Below, piece after piece: positions 49,960-57,545 of a stretch of DNA of 64,000 bases (positions are counted from its first letter, which is position 1; the number at the start of each line of letters is the position of its first letter). The notes below the pieces were generated by a model. That model saw nothing but the letters and a program-made list of their open reading frames with translations, searched no databases and was not told the origin of the DNA. The position numbers and the translations under genes are program-made. Origin of the DNA: VXMF01 sp965206775 (lineage in GTDB: Bacteria; Acidobacteriota; Terriglobia; Bryobacterales; UBA6623). The DNA lies in assembly GCA_965206775.1 (NCBI GenBank), contig CBDBKU010000002.1, positions 1,984,001 through 2,048,000 of the forward strand, written 5' to 3'.

Positions 49960-52394
49960 CCTGCCGTTTACACACAATTCGGACTTGACAAATGGGTTCC
50001 TGCTGTGCCACTCCTAGGGCATGTACGAGCAACACCGGATTCCCTCCACGCTTTCGGATTCCGAAACCCTAGCGCGTGTCAAGGCCCTGATGGCGGCCGC
50101 CGGCTCGGCCAGCCGCATGGAAATCAGCCGCCGGGTCTGCGTTCTGCTCGGCTTCCTCGACGCTCGCGGGCGGCCCCAGCTGGCCAGTTGCATGCGGGCC
50201 TTGCGCGCTCTGGACGCCGCCGGCCAGATCCGACTGCCCGCACCCCGGCATAACCACCGCCGCTGCCGCCCGCGCTGTATCGGCCGCCCCGTCCCGCCCC
50301 CCGTCGGCGTGCCCGCACGGGCCGACCAGCTGCGCGGATTGGAACTCGTCGAGGTCATCGACCCGGCCCAGCGCGGGATCTGGAACGAGCTGATGCGCAG
50401 CGAGCACCCGCGTGGCTCCGTCCAGCACGTCGGCGCCCAGCTGCGCTACCTGCTGGTCTCCGAGCACGGCGTGCTGGGAGCCCTCGGCTTCGCCGCGGCC
50501 GCTCTCGCGCTGGCCGCCCGCGACACCTTCATCGGCTGGGACGCCGACCGGCGCTCCCGCCAGCTGCACCGGGTGATCGGACTGAGCCGATTCCTGGTCC
50601 GCCCCTCCGTACGCTGCCAGAACCTCGCCTCCAAGGCCCTCGGCCTGGCCTTGCGCCGCCTGCCCGACGACTGCCAGCTCCGCTACGGCTACCGTCCGCT
50701 GCTCGTGGAAACCTTTGTCGAGAAAGGCCGTTACCAAGGCACCTCGCTGGCGGCCGCCAACTGGCTGCGGGTCGGCCAGACCGCCGGGCGCGGCCGCTTC
50801 GCGGCGCCCGGGGCCGAGGTAGGGGTGAAAACGGTCTGGCTCTACCCGCTGGCGCGCGCCTGGCGGGCGCAGCTGGGCGTGCCCGAGCCGCCCGCGCCGG
50901 AGGCGCTGGGTGCGGCCGAGAACCTGGCGGCGGACGTGTGGGCCGGGCACGAATTCGGCGGCGCCCGGCTGGGCGATGTACGCTTGGGCAAGCGGCTGGT
51001 GCAGATCGTGCAGAAGCAAGCGGAAGCGCCCACGAAATCGTTCCCGGGAGCGGCGCAGAACGACCAGGCGGCGGTGCGGGGCTACTACCGTCTGATCGAC
51101 CATCCGGCGGACTCGGAGGGGACGCCGGAGAACATCCTGGCCCCGCACCGGCAGCGCACGCTGCAGCGCATGCGGGGGCAGTCGGCGCTGCTGTGCATCC
51201 AGGACGGCACGGACCTGAATTTCGCGGAGCACCCGGGCTGCGTGGGGCTGGGCTACAGCGGCAAGAACAAGGGCTCGGCGGGGACGCTGGGGCTGCACAT
51301 GCATTCGACGCTGGTGGTGAACGGGGAGGGGGTGCCGCTGGGAGTGCCGCAGATCCAGTACGAGGCGCCGGACGGGAAGGCGGAGAGGGGCAAGCCGCTG
51401 GAGGAGCGCAAGACGATGCGCTGGATCCGGGGGCTGCGCGAGTGCGCGGAGCTGGCCGGGCAGCTGGAAGGGGTGCGGCCGGTGTCGGTGCTGGACCGGG
51501 AGGCGGACGTGTTCGCGCTGTTCGCGGAGCAGCGGCGGCTGAGGAAGGTGGACCTGCTGGTGCGGGCCAAGCACAACCGTTCGCTGGGCGCGGACGGGCC
51601 GAAGCTGTTCGACTGGGTGCGGGCCGAGCCGGCGCAGGGCCGGTTGCAGATCCATGTGGCGCGGCTGTCGGCGAGGCGGGCGAGCCGGGGGCAGAAGGGC
51701 AGCGAGGCGCGGGAGGAGCGGGAGGCGCAGGTGGAACTGCGCTGGCGGGAGGTCGAACTGGCGGACCCGGAGCGGCAGGAGGCAGGGCTGAAGCTGCGCC
51801 TGGTGCACGTGCGGGAGGAGACGCAGCCAGACGGAGCGGAGCGGCTGGAATGGTTCCTGCTGACGACGCTGGCAGTGCAGACGCAGCAGGAGGCGGAGCG
51901 GGTGCTGGAGTGGTACAAGCTGCGGTGGCGCATCGAGGACTGGCACCGGGTGCTGAAGTCGGGCTGCAAGGTGGAGTACCTGGGGCACCGGCAGGGGGAG
52001 CGGATCGAGCGGGCGGTGACGATCAACGCGGTGATCGCCTGGCGGCTGACGCTGATGACCCTGCTGGGACGGGACACCCCGGAACTGCCGGCGGACACGC
52101 TGTTCACGGAGATCGAGCTGGCGGCGCTGGAGGATTTCGCGCAAGACCGGCGGCAGCTGCCGCCGGATAATCTGGGGCGAGCGGTGCTAACGCTGGCGAT
52201 GCTGGGCGGGTATCTGAATTACAAGCGCAAAAAGTACGCAGTGCCGGGACACAAGGTGATGTGGGAGGGATACACGAGGCTGGCCACGATCACCCAGGTG
52301 GTGGAACGGACCCGTCGGCTAAACGAGGGTAGCAAGCTCTATCAGAAGATGCGTCAAAAGATGCGTCGTGAGTGACTTGTGTGTAAACGGCAGG
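49960..52394. mobile_element. IS4/Tn5-type insertion sequence
   Basis: The 2.4-kb element is bounded by 18-base perfect inverted repeats, CCTGCCGTTTACACACAA at 49960-49977 and its reverse complement at 52377-52394. A single transposase gene fills the interior. I could not find a matching 9-13-base direct repeat in the flanks, so the target duplication may have been lost by a later deletion or recombination on one side. Confidence 0.87.
50021..52375 (+). CDS. IS4/Tn5-type transposase fused to a full DUF4338/DruA-like module
   Basis: The 784-residue product begins with the helix-turn-helix-like start typical of DruA proteins (SRMEISRRVCVLLGFLDARG near residues 31-50, then SCMRALRALDAAGQIRLPAP). 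The DUF4338 core follows at ~103-285: GAQLRYLLVS, RDTFIGWDADRRSRQLH near 168-183, NLASKALGLALRRL near 201-214, LVETFVEKGRYQGTSLAAAN near 228-247. Residues ~305-380 are a Tn5-like transposase DNA-binding domain (WAGHEFGGARLGDVRLGKRL). The DDE core has D395 (IQDGTDLNF), D492 (VSVLDREADV) and E639 in RWRIEDWHRVLKSGCKVE, the Y-R-E-K motif. Tn5-type enzymes are ~450-480 residues, so ~300 are extra. Nothing appears broken. Confidence 0.9.
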   Translation: MYEQHRIPSTLSDSETLARVKALMAAAGSASRMEISRRVCVLLGFLDARGRPQLASCMRALRALDAAGQIRLPAPRHNHRRCRPRCIGRPVPPPVGVPARADQLRGLELVEVIDPAQRGIWNELMRSEHPRGSVQHVGAQLRYLLVSEHGVLGALGFAAAALALAARDTFIGWDADRRSRQLHRVIGLSRFLVRPSVRCQNLASKALGLALRRLPDDCQLRYGYRPLLVETFVEKGRYQGTSLAAANWLRVGQTAGRGRFAAPGAEVGVKTVWLYPLARAWRAQLGVPEPPAPEALGAAENLAADVWAGHEFGGARLGDVRLGKRLVQIVQKQAEAPTKSFPGAAQNDQAAVRGYYRLIDHPADSEGTPENILAPHRQRTLQRMRGQSALLCIQDGTDLNFAEHPGCVGLGYSGKNKGSAGTLGLHMHSTLVVNGEGVPLGVPQIQYEAPDGKAERGKPLEERKTMRWIRGLRECAELAGQLEGVRPVSVLDREADVFALFAEQRRLRKVDLLVRAKHNRSLGADGPKLFDWVRAEPAQGRLQIHVARLSARRASRGQKGSEAREEREAQVELRWREVELADPERQEAGLKLRLVHVREETQPDGAERLEWFLLTTLAVQTQQEAERVLEWYKLRWRIEDWHRVLKSGCKVEYLGHRQGERIERAVTINAVIAWRLTLMTLLGRDTPELPADTLFTEIELAALEDFAQDRRQLPPDNLGRAVLTLAMLGGYLNYKRKKYAVPGHKVMWEGYTRLATITQVVERTRRLNEGSKLYQKMRQKMRRE

Positions 52395-52518
52395 CTGCGG
52401 CTCCTAGGAGTCCGGGACATCCAGACCCAGTCCCCACTTCACAGGCTCGGCTAATTCCAGCGGCCGCCGGGAGCGACGGCGGATGCCAGGATCCCGGCAC
52501 CCTTAAGTTCGCTATCCG

Positions 52519-53642
52519 TTAAGTGGCCGTGTCGCACCAAACCACTCGCTCTCTTGGTTCAGTGTTTGCTACTGGGCGAGCGCCGAGTTTCGGGGGGCGT
52601 TCCGGATCGGCCACCGCTTCGTCGAGCTGCTTCTGAGTGATCTGGACGGCGTCGAGTTTCCCTTCATGGTGTCCGGCCTGGTCAATCCAATAGGACGGTC
52701 CACGTAGGTCGGCTCCGGTCAGGATGGCCTCGTGCAAACTTGCACCAGTCAGGTCGGAGTTGGGAAATCTAGCCTCGGTGAGGTCGGCCCACTTGAGGTT
52801 AGCACCGACCATTCTTGCGGCCAATGTGGCCCCTCGGAACATGCATGCTGTAGCCTGCGCTTCGGAAAAGTCCGCATCGCTCATTTCGGCACGGGACAAT
52901 TCGGCGCGGCTGAAACGGGCTTGACGACAGTTCGCCCGTTGCAACTGAGACCCCGTCAGGTCCATGCCTTCCAAACAGGCGCACGTCAGGTTCGCATTCT
53001 CCAGAGTCGTTCCGCTGAGGCGAAGGCCTGTGAGATCGACGCCGCAAAGTTGGGCTTCGCGCAGGTCCAACGGGGATAGAAACCAAGTGTCGTCGGCGGT
53101 GCGGAGTAGGTGCTCCAACCGCGCGATCACATCCACCGCCGCCTGAACGTCCCGCCGCGTGGCGGGTCTTTCAAGTTCAAGCAACCCGTCCCAAACGCTG
53201 GGCTGCGGAAGGCCGGTGGCGTGCGTACGAATTCAAGAAGGAGTTTGAAGGCTTCATGCCGGAACTCGACAGGGTGGTCCTCCGCCAAGCACTCAAGGGC
53301 AACGATTCCGCCCAGCCGAACCGTGACCTCATCGTCACCCAGCATGCTCGCGGCCTGCCGATATCTCTCGTTCAGGTAAGTCCGTTCCCCGACCTCCGAC
53401 TGCCGCTGAGCAGCGGTGGCTTGCCGTTCCGCCACCACGCTGCGCCAAAGTGCGAGCAGGATCGTTACGATGCCGCCCACGACTAACGCGACGTTCCGAA
53501 CCGTATCTGAATTGCCGGTGCGATCCGTTCCACCATGGAGCCAGCCGCAATATGCGATTGACAGGAAGACGCCCAGCGAAACAACAGCAGCTACCGCAAA
53601 TGCCACCCAGAACCCAAGTGAGTCGACAAGGCGCGCTAGCAT
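52519..53642 (-). pseudogene. pentapeptide-repeat membrane protein with a frameshift
   Basis: The first part (53642 to about 53185) encodes two hydrophobic helices (WVAFAVAAVVSLGVFLSIAY; VALVVGGIVTILLALW), then RYRQAASMLGDDEVTVRLGG and an ALECLAEDHPVEFRHEAFKL helix. The second part, in another frame from about 53184, reads ERPATRRDVQAAVDVIARLE followed by ~25 pentapeptide units (LDLREAQLCGVDLTGLRLSG and onward). The two halves are parts of one known architecture in which membrane helices and a short helical region precede the pentapeptide helix. A one-base shift near 53180-53190 breaks it. The family is membrane-anchored with unknown function. Without recoding, both pieces are non-functional. 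Confidence 0.75.
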
Positions 53643-54957
53643 CTCTTACCTCGAGTAAACCGTCGAACGTGAAGCCGGGAAACCACGTGACGCACACATA
53701 GTGAAGTGCTCTGTGAGCTTGCTCTGCACGCCGAGCATCGAGGATGTCGCGCTGAGTCCCCGAGGAAGATTCTCCGCATGTTACCGCGACGGTGGATTCC
53801 TGCCATATCGGCCTTCGGGATAGAGGGGCGCTGCGGTGCCAATCTCTTGGTGGCGCCCATTGAGGATCATTCCGTCGCTGCTCCCAACAGTCGAGAAACG
53901 CCGCATCCACGAACTGATTGAGCGGGACATCGTGATCGAGAGCGAAGAAGTCAGCGGCGTAGTGCGCGCGGGAGTGAAGGTCGAGGTCGGCAGGGTCTTC
54001 GTGCGGCCCTACGCCCCTCTGACCACGATTGACAACGGCTAGGTGATCACCGGGGCGATGCTGGGCGTGAAATTCTGATCCGGGCTGGCCCTGCGATGGC
54101 GGCAGCAACGGACAGTTGTCAATAAGCTGTCGATGCAGTCGTCGAGTCCAAGCGGCTGTTCAGCTGACATCCCGCAGCCGCGCGCTCTGCTTCGCTACGG
54201 TAGGGTACAAGCTCCTCGGAACGCTCCGGACCGGGCGGGAAATCAGACCGTCGTCGCGTTCCTGCCCCTCGCTGTGCTCCCGATGATGCAGCAAGGTCTG
54301 CATCCCGCCCAGTCGGCGAGGGTCCTGCCCCCGAGCGTTCCCCGCGTCGGCCGCACCGCCACCGGGAAGGGCCCCCGGGGCCGTGTAGAACGGTGCATTC
54401 CTTGCGTGGCACCGCGTCCGTCGTCACAATCTGCGCCTCGATCCCGGACTCGACCTTTTGCTGCTCCCGTGGCGAATACTGATGGCGCGGTCGGCCGGGG
54501 CATCGGTCTGGCGGCTCAGGGGTCCACCGTTGCAGGCGGCATCTCCGGATCGAGGCGGATCGCCTCGGTGCATTCGGCGACGACTTCCTGGAACTGCCCG
54601 GATTCGGGAATCGCGCCGTCGGGGTCCGGGGCGGCTTGACGGTTGCCCGGGTTGGGCCGCATCGCCGGCCGGAAAGCTTGGTCGGGCGGTCCGGGACTGC
54701 GGGAGCGCGTCCCACGGGTCGAAGCCATGGCCTCGGGCGGCGGCCATGCCGGTTTCCGCCTCCGCCGCACCGAAGTCGTGCGATATCAACAGGTTCTCAA
54801 GCCCCAACCGAATCCTGACGCGGTAGCTCGATACTCCGAAACTCTTTCGCACGGAAGATTTTCAGCTCCACGGAGGTCTCCCTTCCTTCATTGAGTCTCC
54901 ATTCCGTGTTCAACAATGGGATCCAGAGCTTCTCGATTTCTCTTCACGGCATCTTAC
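53643..54957. other. 1.3-kb stretch without an intact gene
   Basis: I see no intact gene here. On the plus strand a frame from about 53836 reads VEKRRIHELIERDIVIESEE, VSGVVRAGVKVEVGRVFVRP and TTIDNG, hits a TAG at 54040-54042, and continues in frame as VITGAMLGVKF with a stop at 54076-54078; I do not recognise it. On the minus strand around 54516-54590, SGQFQEVVAECTEAIRLDPE looks like one TPR unit and may be the end of a lost gene. The rest is low-complexity. Confidence 0.4.
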
Positions 54958-55227
54958 TCAGCGGTAGACCTTGTCGCGGCTACCGACCCGCACCACAAGC
55001 ACCCGCAAAACGTCGTCCTCGATGCGAGCGACAACGCGGTAGTCGCCTACCCGGTACTTCCAAAACTCGCCGAGCTTGGAACCCTTTAGGGCCTCGCCGA
55101 CGCTGCGCGGATCGTCCAGCGTGGCAACGCGGCGATGCAGAAAGGCAAGGATGCGCCGGGACGCCTGACGGTCGAGCTTGTCCAAGTCGCGGACGGCGGC
55201 ACGGTCAAGCTCAACCTTCCATGCCAT
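54958..55227 (-). CDS. RelE/ParE-family toxin
   Basis: The 89-residue product reads WKVELDRAAVRDLDKLDRQA, RRILAFLHRRVATLDDPRSV, GEALKGSKLGEFWKYRVGDY and RVVARIEDDVLRVLVVRVGS. This is a complete RelE fold with the conserved WKYRVGDYR core and basic C-terminal strand. The family cleaves mRNA at the ribosome (RelE) or poisons gyrase (ParE); the WKYR/DYR pattern favours RelE. It follows the antitoxin gene with a 17-base overlap, so the two are translationally coupled. Unlike the toxin genes hicA and the relE-like copy at 57542, this one is uninterrupted. Confidence 0.88.
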   Translation of the reverse strand: MAWKVELDRAAVRDLDKLDRQASRRILAFLHRRVATLDDPRSVGEALKGSKLGEFWKYRVGDYRVVARIEDDVLRVLVVRVGSRDKVYR

Positions 55228-55441
55228 AGCGTTTCATCGCTTCTTCAAGCGGTACAGTTTGAGACTTGCCGGCTCGAATGTCGATCAGCCGTTGCTCGGC
55301 AAGGTACAAGTCCTCAAGATCGTCCAGATGCTCCTTGATGGCTTCGATCATGTAGAAGGTCTTGCTGCGGCCGGTCAGGTCGGCCAACCGTTTCAGGCGT
55401 TGGGAGACCTCATCAGGCAAGCGAAGGGCTACGGGCTTCAT
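55211..55441 (-). CDS. ribbon-helix-helix antitoxin (RelB/DUF6290 type)
   Basis: The 76-residue product starts KPVALRLPDEVSQRLKRLAD, a ribbon-helix-helix DNA-binding segment, then LTGRSKTFYMIEAIKEHLDD and a C-terminal LAEQRLIDIRAGKSQTVPLE that should wrap the toxin. It is the first gene of a minus-strand pair and overlaps the RelE-type toxin by 17 bases. RHH antitoxins normally repress their own promoter; an imperfect palindrome about 65 bases upstream (55508-55527) is one candidate operator, though it could equally belong to the neighbouring IS remnant. Confidence 0.86.
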   Translation of the reverse strand: MKPVALRLPDEVSQRLKRLADLTGRSKTFYMIEAIKEHLDDLEDLYLAEQRLIDIRAGKSQTVPLEEAMKRYGMEG

Positions 55442-55507
55442 GGCGGTTTCTCTTTACGCCTTGCGCATTTTCTCTCCGCCCAATGTACGTTTAGGCAGGT
55501 CCATTAG

Positions 55508-55527
55508 CTGTAATACCAGTATTGCAG
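55508..55527. promoter_or_regulatory. imperfect palindrome between the relBE-type pair and the ISKra4 remnant
   Basis: The arms CTGTAATAC and GTATTGCAG match in 8 of 9 positions around a central CA. It may be the operator of the RHH antitoxin or part of the IS end; the sequence alone does not decide. Confidence 0.3.
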
Positions 55528-55622
55528 AGGTCGTCCACGAAGTCCGTAGAGGCGTTTCTCCTGGGTGCGCGACATTTCTGTGAATAGGTCACCATACCTC
55601 TGATCGGGCCTCCGCAATCTGG

Positions 55623-55637
55623 GTGTATTTAATACAC
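55623..55637. promoter_or_regulatory. perfect palindrome upstream of the ISKra4-type genes
   Basis: GTGTATT-T-AATACAC has perfect 7-base arms and lies 18 bases before the ATG at 55656, which is preceded by a GGAGGG ribosome site. It contains a TATTTAAT core and may overlap the promoter. Confidence 0.35.
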
Positions 55638-55655
55638 TCAGCCGAAGGAGGGCCC

Positions 55656-56081
55656 ATGCCCCAATCCCTGCCCGACCTGGAATCACGCCGCTCCCAGATC
55701 CTGCTCGAAATCGCCCAGCTTGGCGACTTCCGGCGCGGCTCCGTTCATGCCGCCTTCCGCCGCTGCGGCAAGCCCAACTGCGCGTGCGCCCGTGACGACC
55801 ATCCCGGCCACGGCCCCCAAGTGCGTCTCTCCTACAAGCTCCGCGGCAAGACCGTCCAGAAGACGCTCTCCGATCCCGCCCAGGTCCACAAGGCCGAGCG
55901 CGAGGTGGCCGCCTTCCGCAGCTTCCAGCAGCTCAGCGCCGAACTCGTGGAAGTCAATGAGCGCATCTGCCAGCTGCGCCCGCCCGAGACGCAGGATCTG
56001 GAGCAACGGCCCCCCATGCGGGAAAATAAACGCTGCGCGCGATCCAGGCCGCCGTCCAGGCCGAGGTCGGAAGCCTGCTGA
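55656..56081 (+). CDS. DUF6788-type accessory protein of an ISKra4-like element
   Basis: From the ATG at 55656 the product is 141 residues. It reads LPDLESRRSQILLEIAQLGD, FRRGSVHAAFRRCGKPNCAC with a Cys pair, GPQVRLSYKLRGKTVQKTLS and AFRSFQQLSAELVEVNERIC. This is the DUF6788 type of small protein that commonly sits in front of, or in frame-shifted fusion with, ISKra4 transposases. The last ~30 residues are basic and low-complexity. Its stop lies inside the start of the transposase frame, which is shifted by -1, so the two may be produced as one protein by ribosomal frameshifting, as proposed for several ISKra4 members. The transposase half is truncated here. Confidence 0.8.
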   Translation: MPQSLPDLESRRSQILLEIAQLGDFRRGSVHAAFRRCGKPNCACARDDHPGHGPQVRLSYKLRGKTVQKTLSDPAQVHKAEREVAAFRSFQQLSAELVEVNERICQLRPPETQDLEQRPPMRENKRCARSRPPSRPRSEAC

Positions 56082-56473
56082 GAGTGATCCTCAACGCCCG
56101 GCGCAAGCTCGGCGCGTTCGACTTCGAAGCTCTGGAACCGGCCACTCGCACGGCCCTGCACAGGGTCGGTGCGCGGCTGCTGGAAGAGCTGCTGGAGGCA
56201 ACTCAGGACGAGGGCCAGCCGCCGCTGTGCCCCTGTGGCAGCCCCATGCGCTGCGAGGGGCCGCGGCCCAAGCGGCTGGTCAGCCTGCTCGGCGCGGTGA
56301 GCCTGCAACGGCCCTACTATCACTGCCGGCACTGCTGGCGGGGTGCGGCCCCGCTCGACCGCGAACTCATCCAGTATCTGGATGATCGCCGAGGTCCGCG
56401 GCAGGGGCCTGATCCTGGCGTCCTCTGCGGGGAAAGCGAACGGGTGCGGCTCGGGACCGGTTGCGGCCACTAG
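56030..56473 (+). pseudogene. ISKra4-family transposase, N-terminal fragment
   Basis: In the frame -1 to DUF6788, the open stretch from 56030 reads LRAIQAAVQAEVGSLLRVIL, NARRKLGAFDFEALEPATRT, PPLCPCGSPMRCEGPRPKRL and VSLLGAVSLQRPYYHCRHCW, followed by GAAPLDRELIQYLDD. This is the N-terminal zinc-ribbon region of ISKra4 transposases. Similarity stops near 56385; the catalytic DDE part is missing and the remaining residues to 56473 look unrelated. No ATG starts this frame; a GTG at 56084 exists, but fusion by frameshift is more likely in the intact parent. The element is dead. Confidence 0.68.
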
Positions 56474-57290
56474 GGCGGCGGCCGATCCGCAGCCCCGCTG
56501 GACCGTCCGGACCACCGTCCGGCTGACGCTCCGGGTGCTTCCCGCCCGTACCAGCCCCGCGGCGGCAGCGGCCAGCGCGCTGCTGGCAGCGGAGAACGGT
56601 GCCTGCGCCAGCGGATCCGCGAGGACCGCTCCCGCCTGCCGATCGGGATTGCCCGCCACCTGCAAGCCCAGCGAGACTGTCACCGCAACGGCTGCCGACC
56701 CGAGCAACCAAGAGCGCCTCAAGCAGCAGCCGGCAGCATGTCCACACCACCTCGCGAGAGAGCCGCGACTCCTCGGCCAGGTCCCGCCGGTCGTGCAGCC
56801 AGCGCAGTTCCTGCGGGCAGTCGCCGTCCCGCTTTGGGGCACCTTTGACCGTGACGCTCAGCCTTTGCCGGGTCACGGACCCATGTCAAGATATCGTCGC
56901 TCCCGGCTTGTATACCGCTTTCGGTCAGCCGGACTGTCGGCTGCGCCGATACATTCGACCTCTCCTTGGAACCGTGATGGTTCCGGGCCACGTTGGGAGC
57001 CGTGCGCCGCGGTCCTCGTGTGCTAGTCAGGGCTCGGAATAGCCGTGGGCAGCTAAGGTTACCGTAGGTGAGCTCGCGCAACGCCAAAACGCCAATGCCT
57101 GGGCAGTCCGCGGAGCACCGCATTCGCCCCACGCGACTCCTCGGACTTGCGCATTGACGGGCGCTTCATGCTTGGCCGCTACGGCGGAAGGCCACAGGTC
57201 GACCTGTTCGGTTTTCCGTCGACCTCGGCTGTCCGGTGCTTGGAGTCACGGGCAACCCAGGCGCACGAGGGCGCTGTTACAATCACAGCA
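56474..57290. other. 817-base stretch without a recognised gene
   Basis: Long open frames run on the minus strand (for example 56367-56876 and 56719-57132), with stretches such as SREVVWTCCRLLLEALLVAR, but I recognise no family and no consistent codon pattern. It may be the decayed remainder of the ISKra4 copy or a neighbouring element. A TACAAT box at 57278-57283 belongs to the next gene. Confidence 0.35.
57278..57283 (+). promoter_or_regulatory. -10 box close to the antitoxin start
   Basis: TACAAT ends seven bases before the GTG at 57291, again without a ribosome site between, so the message should start at or near the start codon. Confidence 0.38.
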
Positions 57291-57545
57291 GTGGACGGAA
57301 TTGACAGGAACCGCTTGGTGCAATTGGCGGACCGTCTTCCAAATGAAGCGATTCCCGCGGCAACCCGTTACTTGGAGTACTTGGCCGACCGAGGAGATCC
57401 GTTCGTCCCGCACTTGGTTGAGGTGCCAGAGGAGAAAGAGGACTTCAGTGAAGCTGGTCGGCACCTTCTGGACGAAGCGTACGGTGATATCGATGCTGGC
57501 CGGTTGTACGGGAATGACGAACTGAGGCGGGAGTTCGGCCCCTGA
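57291..57545 (+). CDS. antitoxin-like protein preceding a relE-type toxin
   Basis: From the GTG at 57291 the product is 84 residues: DGIDRNRLVQLADRLPNEAI, then RYLEYLADRGDPFVPHLVEV and LLDEAYGDIDAGRLYGNDEL. The central PNEAIPAATRYLEYL helix resembles small antitoxins (DUF2281-like) that sit in front of RelE toxins. Its stop overlaps the frame of the toxin remnant by four bases (CTGA). The frame extends upstream to a TTG at 57147, but the -10 box at 57278 and the lack of features upstream favour the GTG. The antitoxin is intact while its toxin is broken. Confidence 0.65.
   Translation: MDGIDRNRLVQLADRLPNEAIPAATRYLEYLADRGDPFVPHLVEVPEEKEDFSEAGRHLLDEAYGDIDAGRLYGNDELRREFGP

Noticed and set aside
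50069..52144. 691-residue open frame antisense to the IS4-type transposase.
   Set aside because: It is Pro/His/Arg/Leu-rich without domains and mirrors the codon pattern of the real gene on the other strand.
44485..52375. A complete Druantia defence locus around the DruA-like domains.
   Set aside because: No DruE-like large helicase or other Druantia gene is present; both domains are fused to transposases inside insertion sequences.
53335..54108. 257-residue minus-strand frame overlapping the pentapeptide gene.
   Set aside because: No domain or signal; part of it is a shadow of the frameshifted pentapeptide protein.
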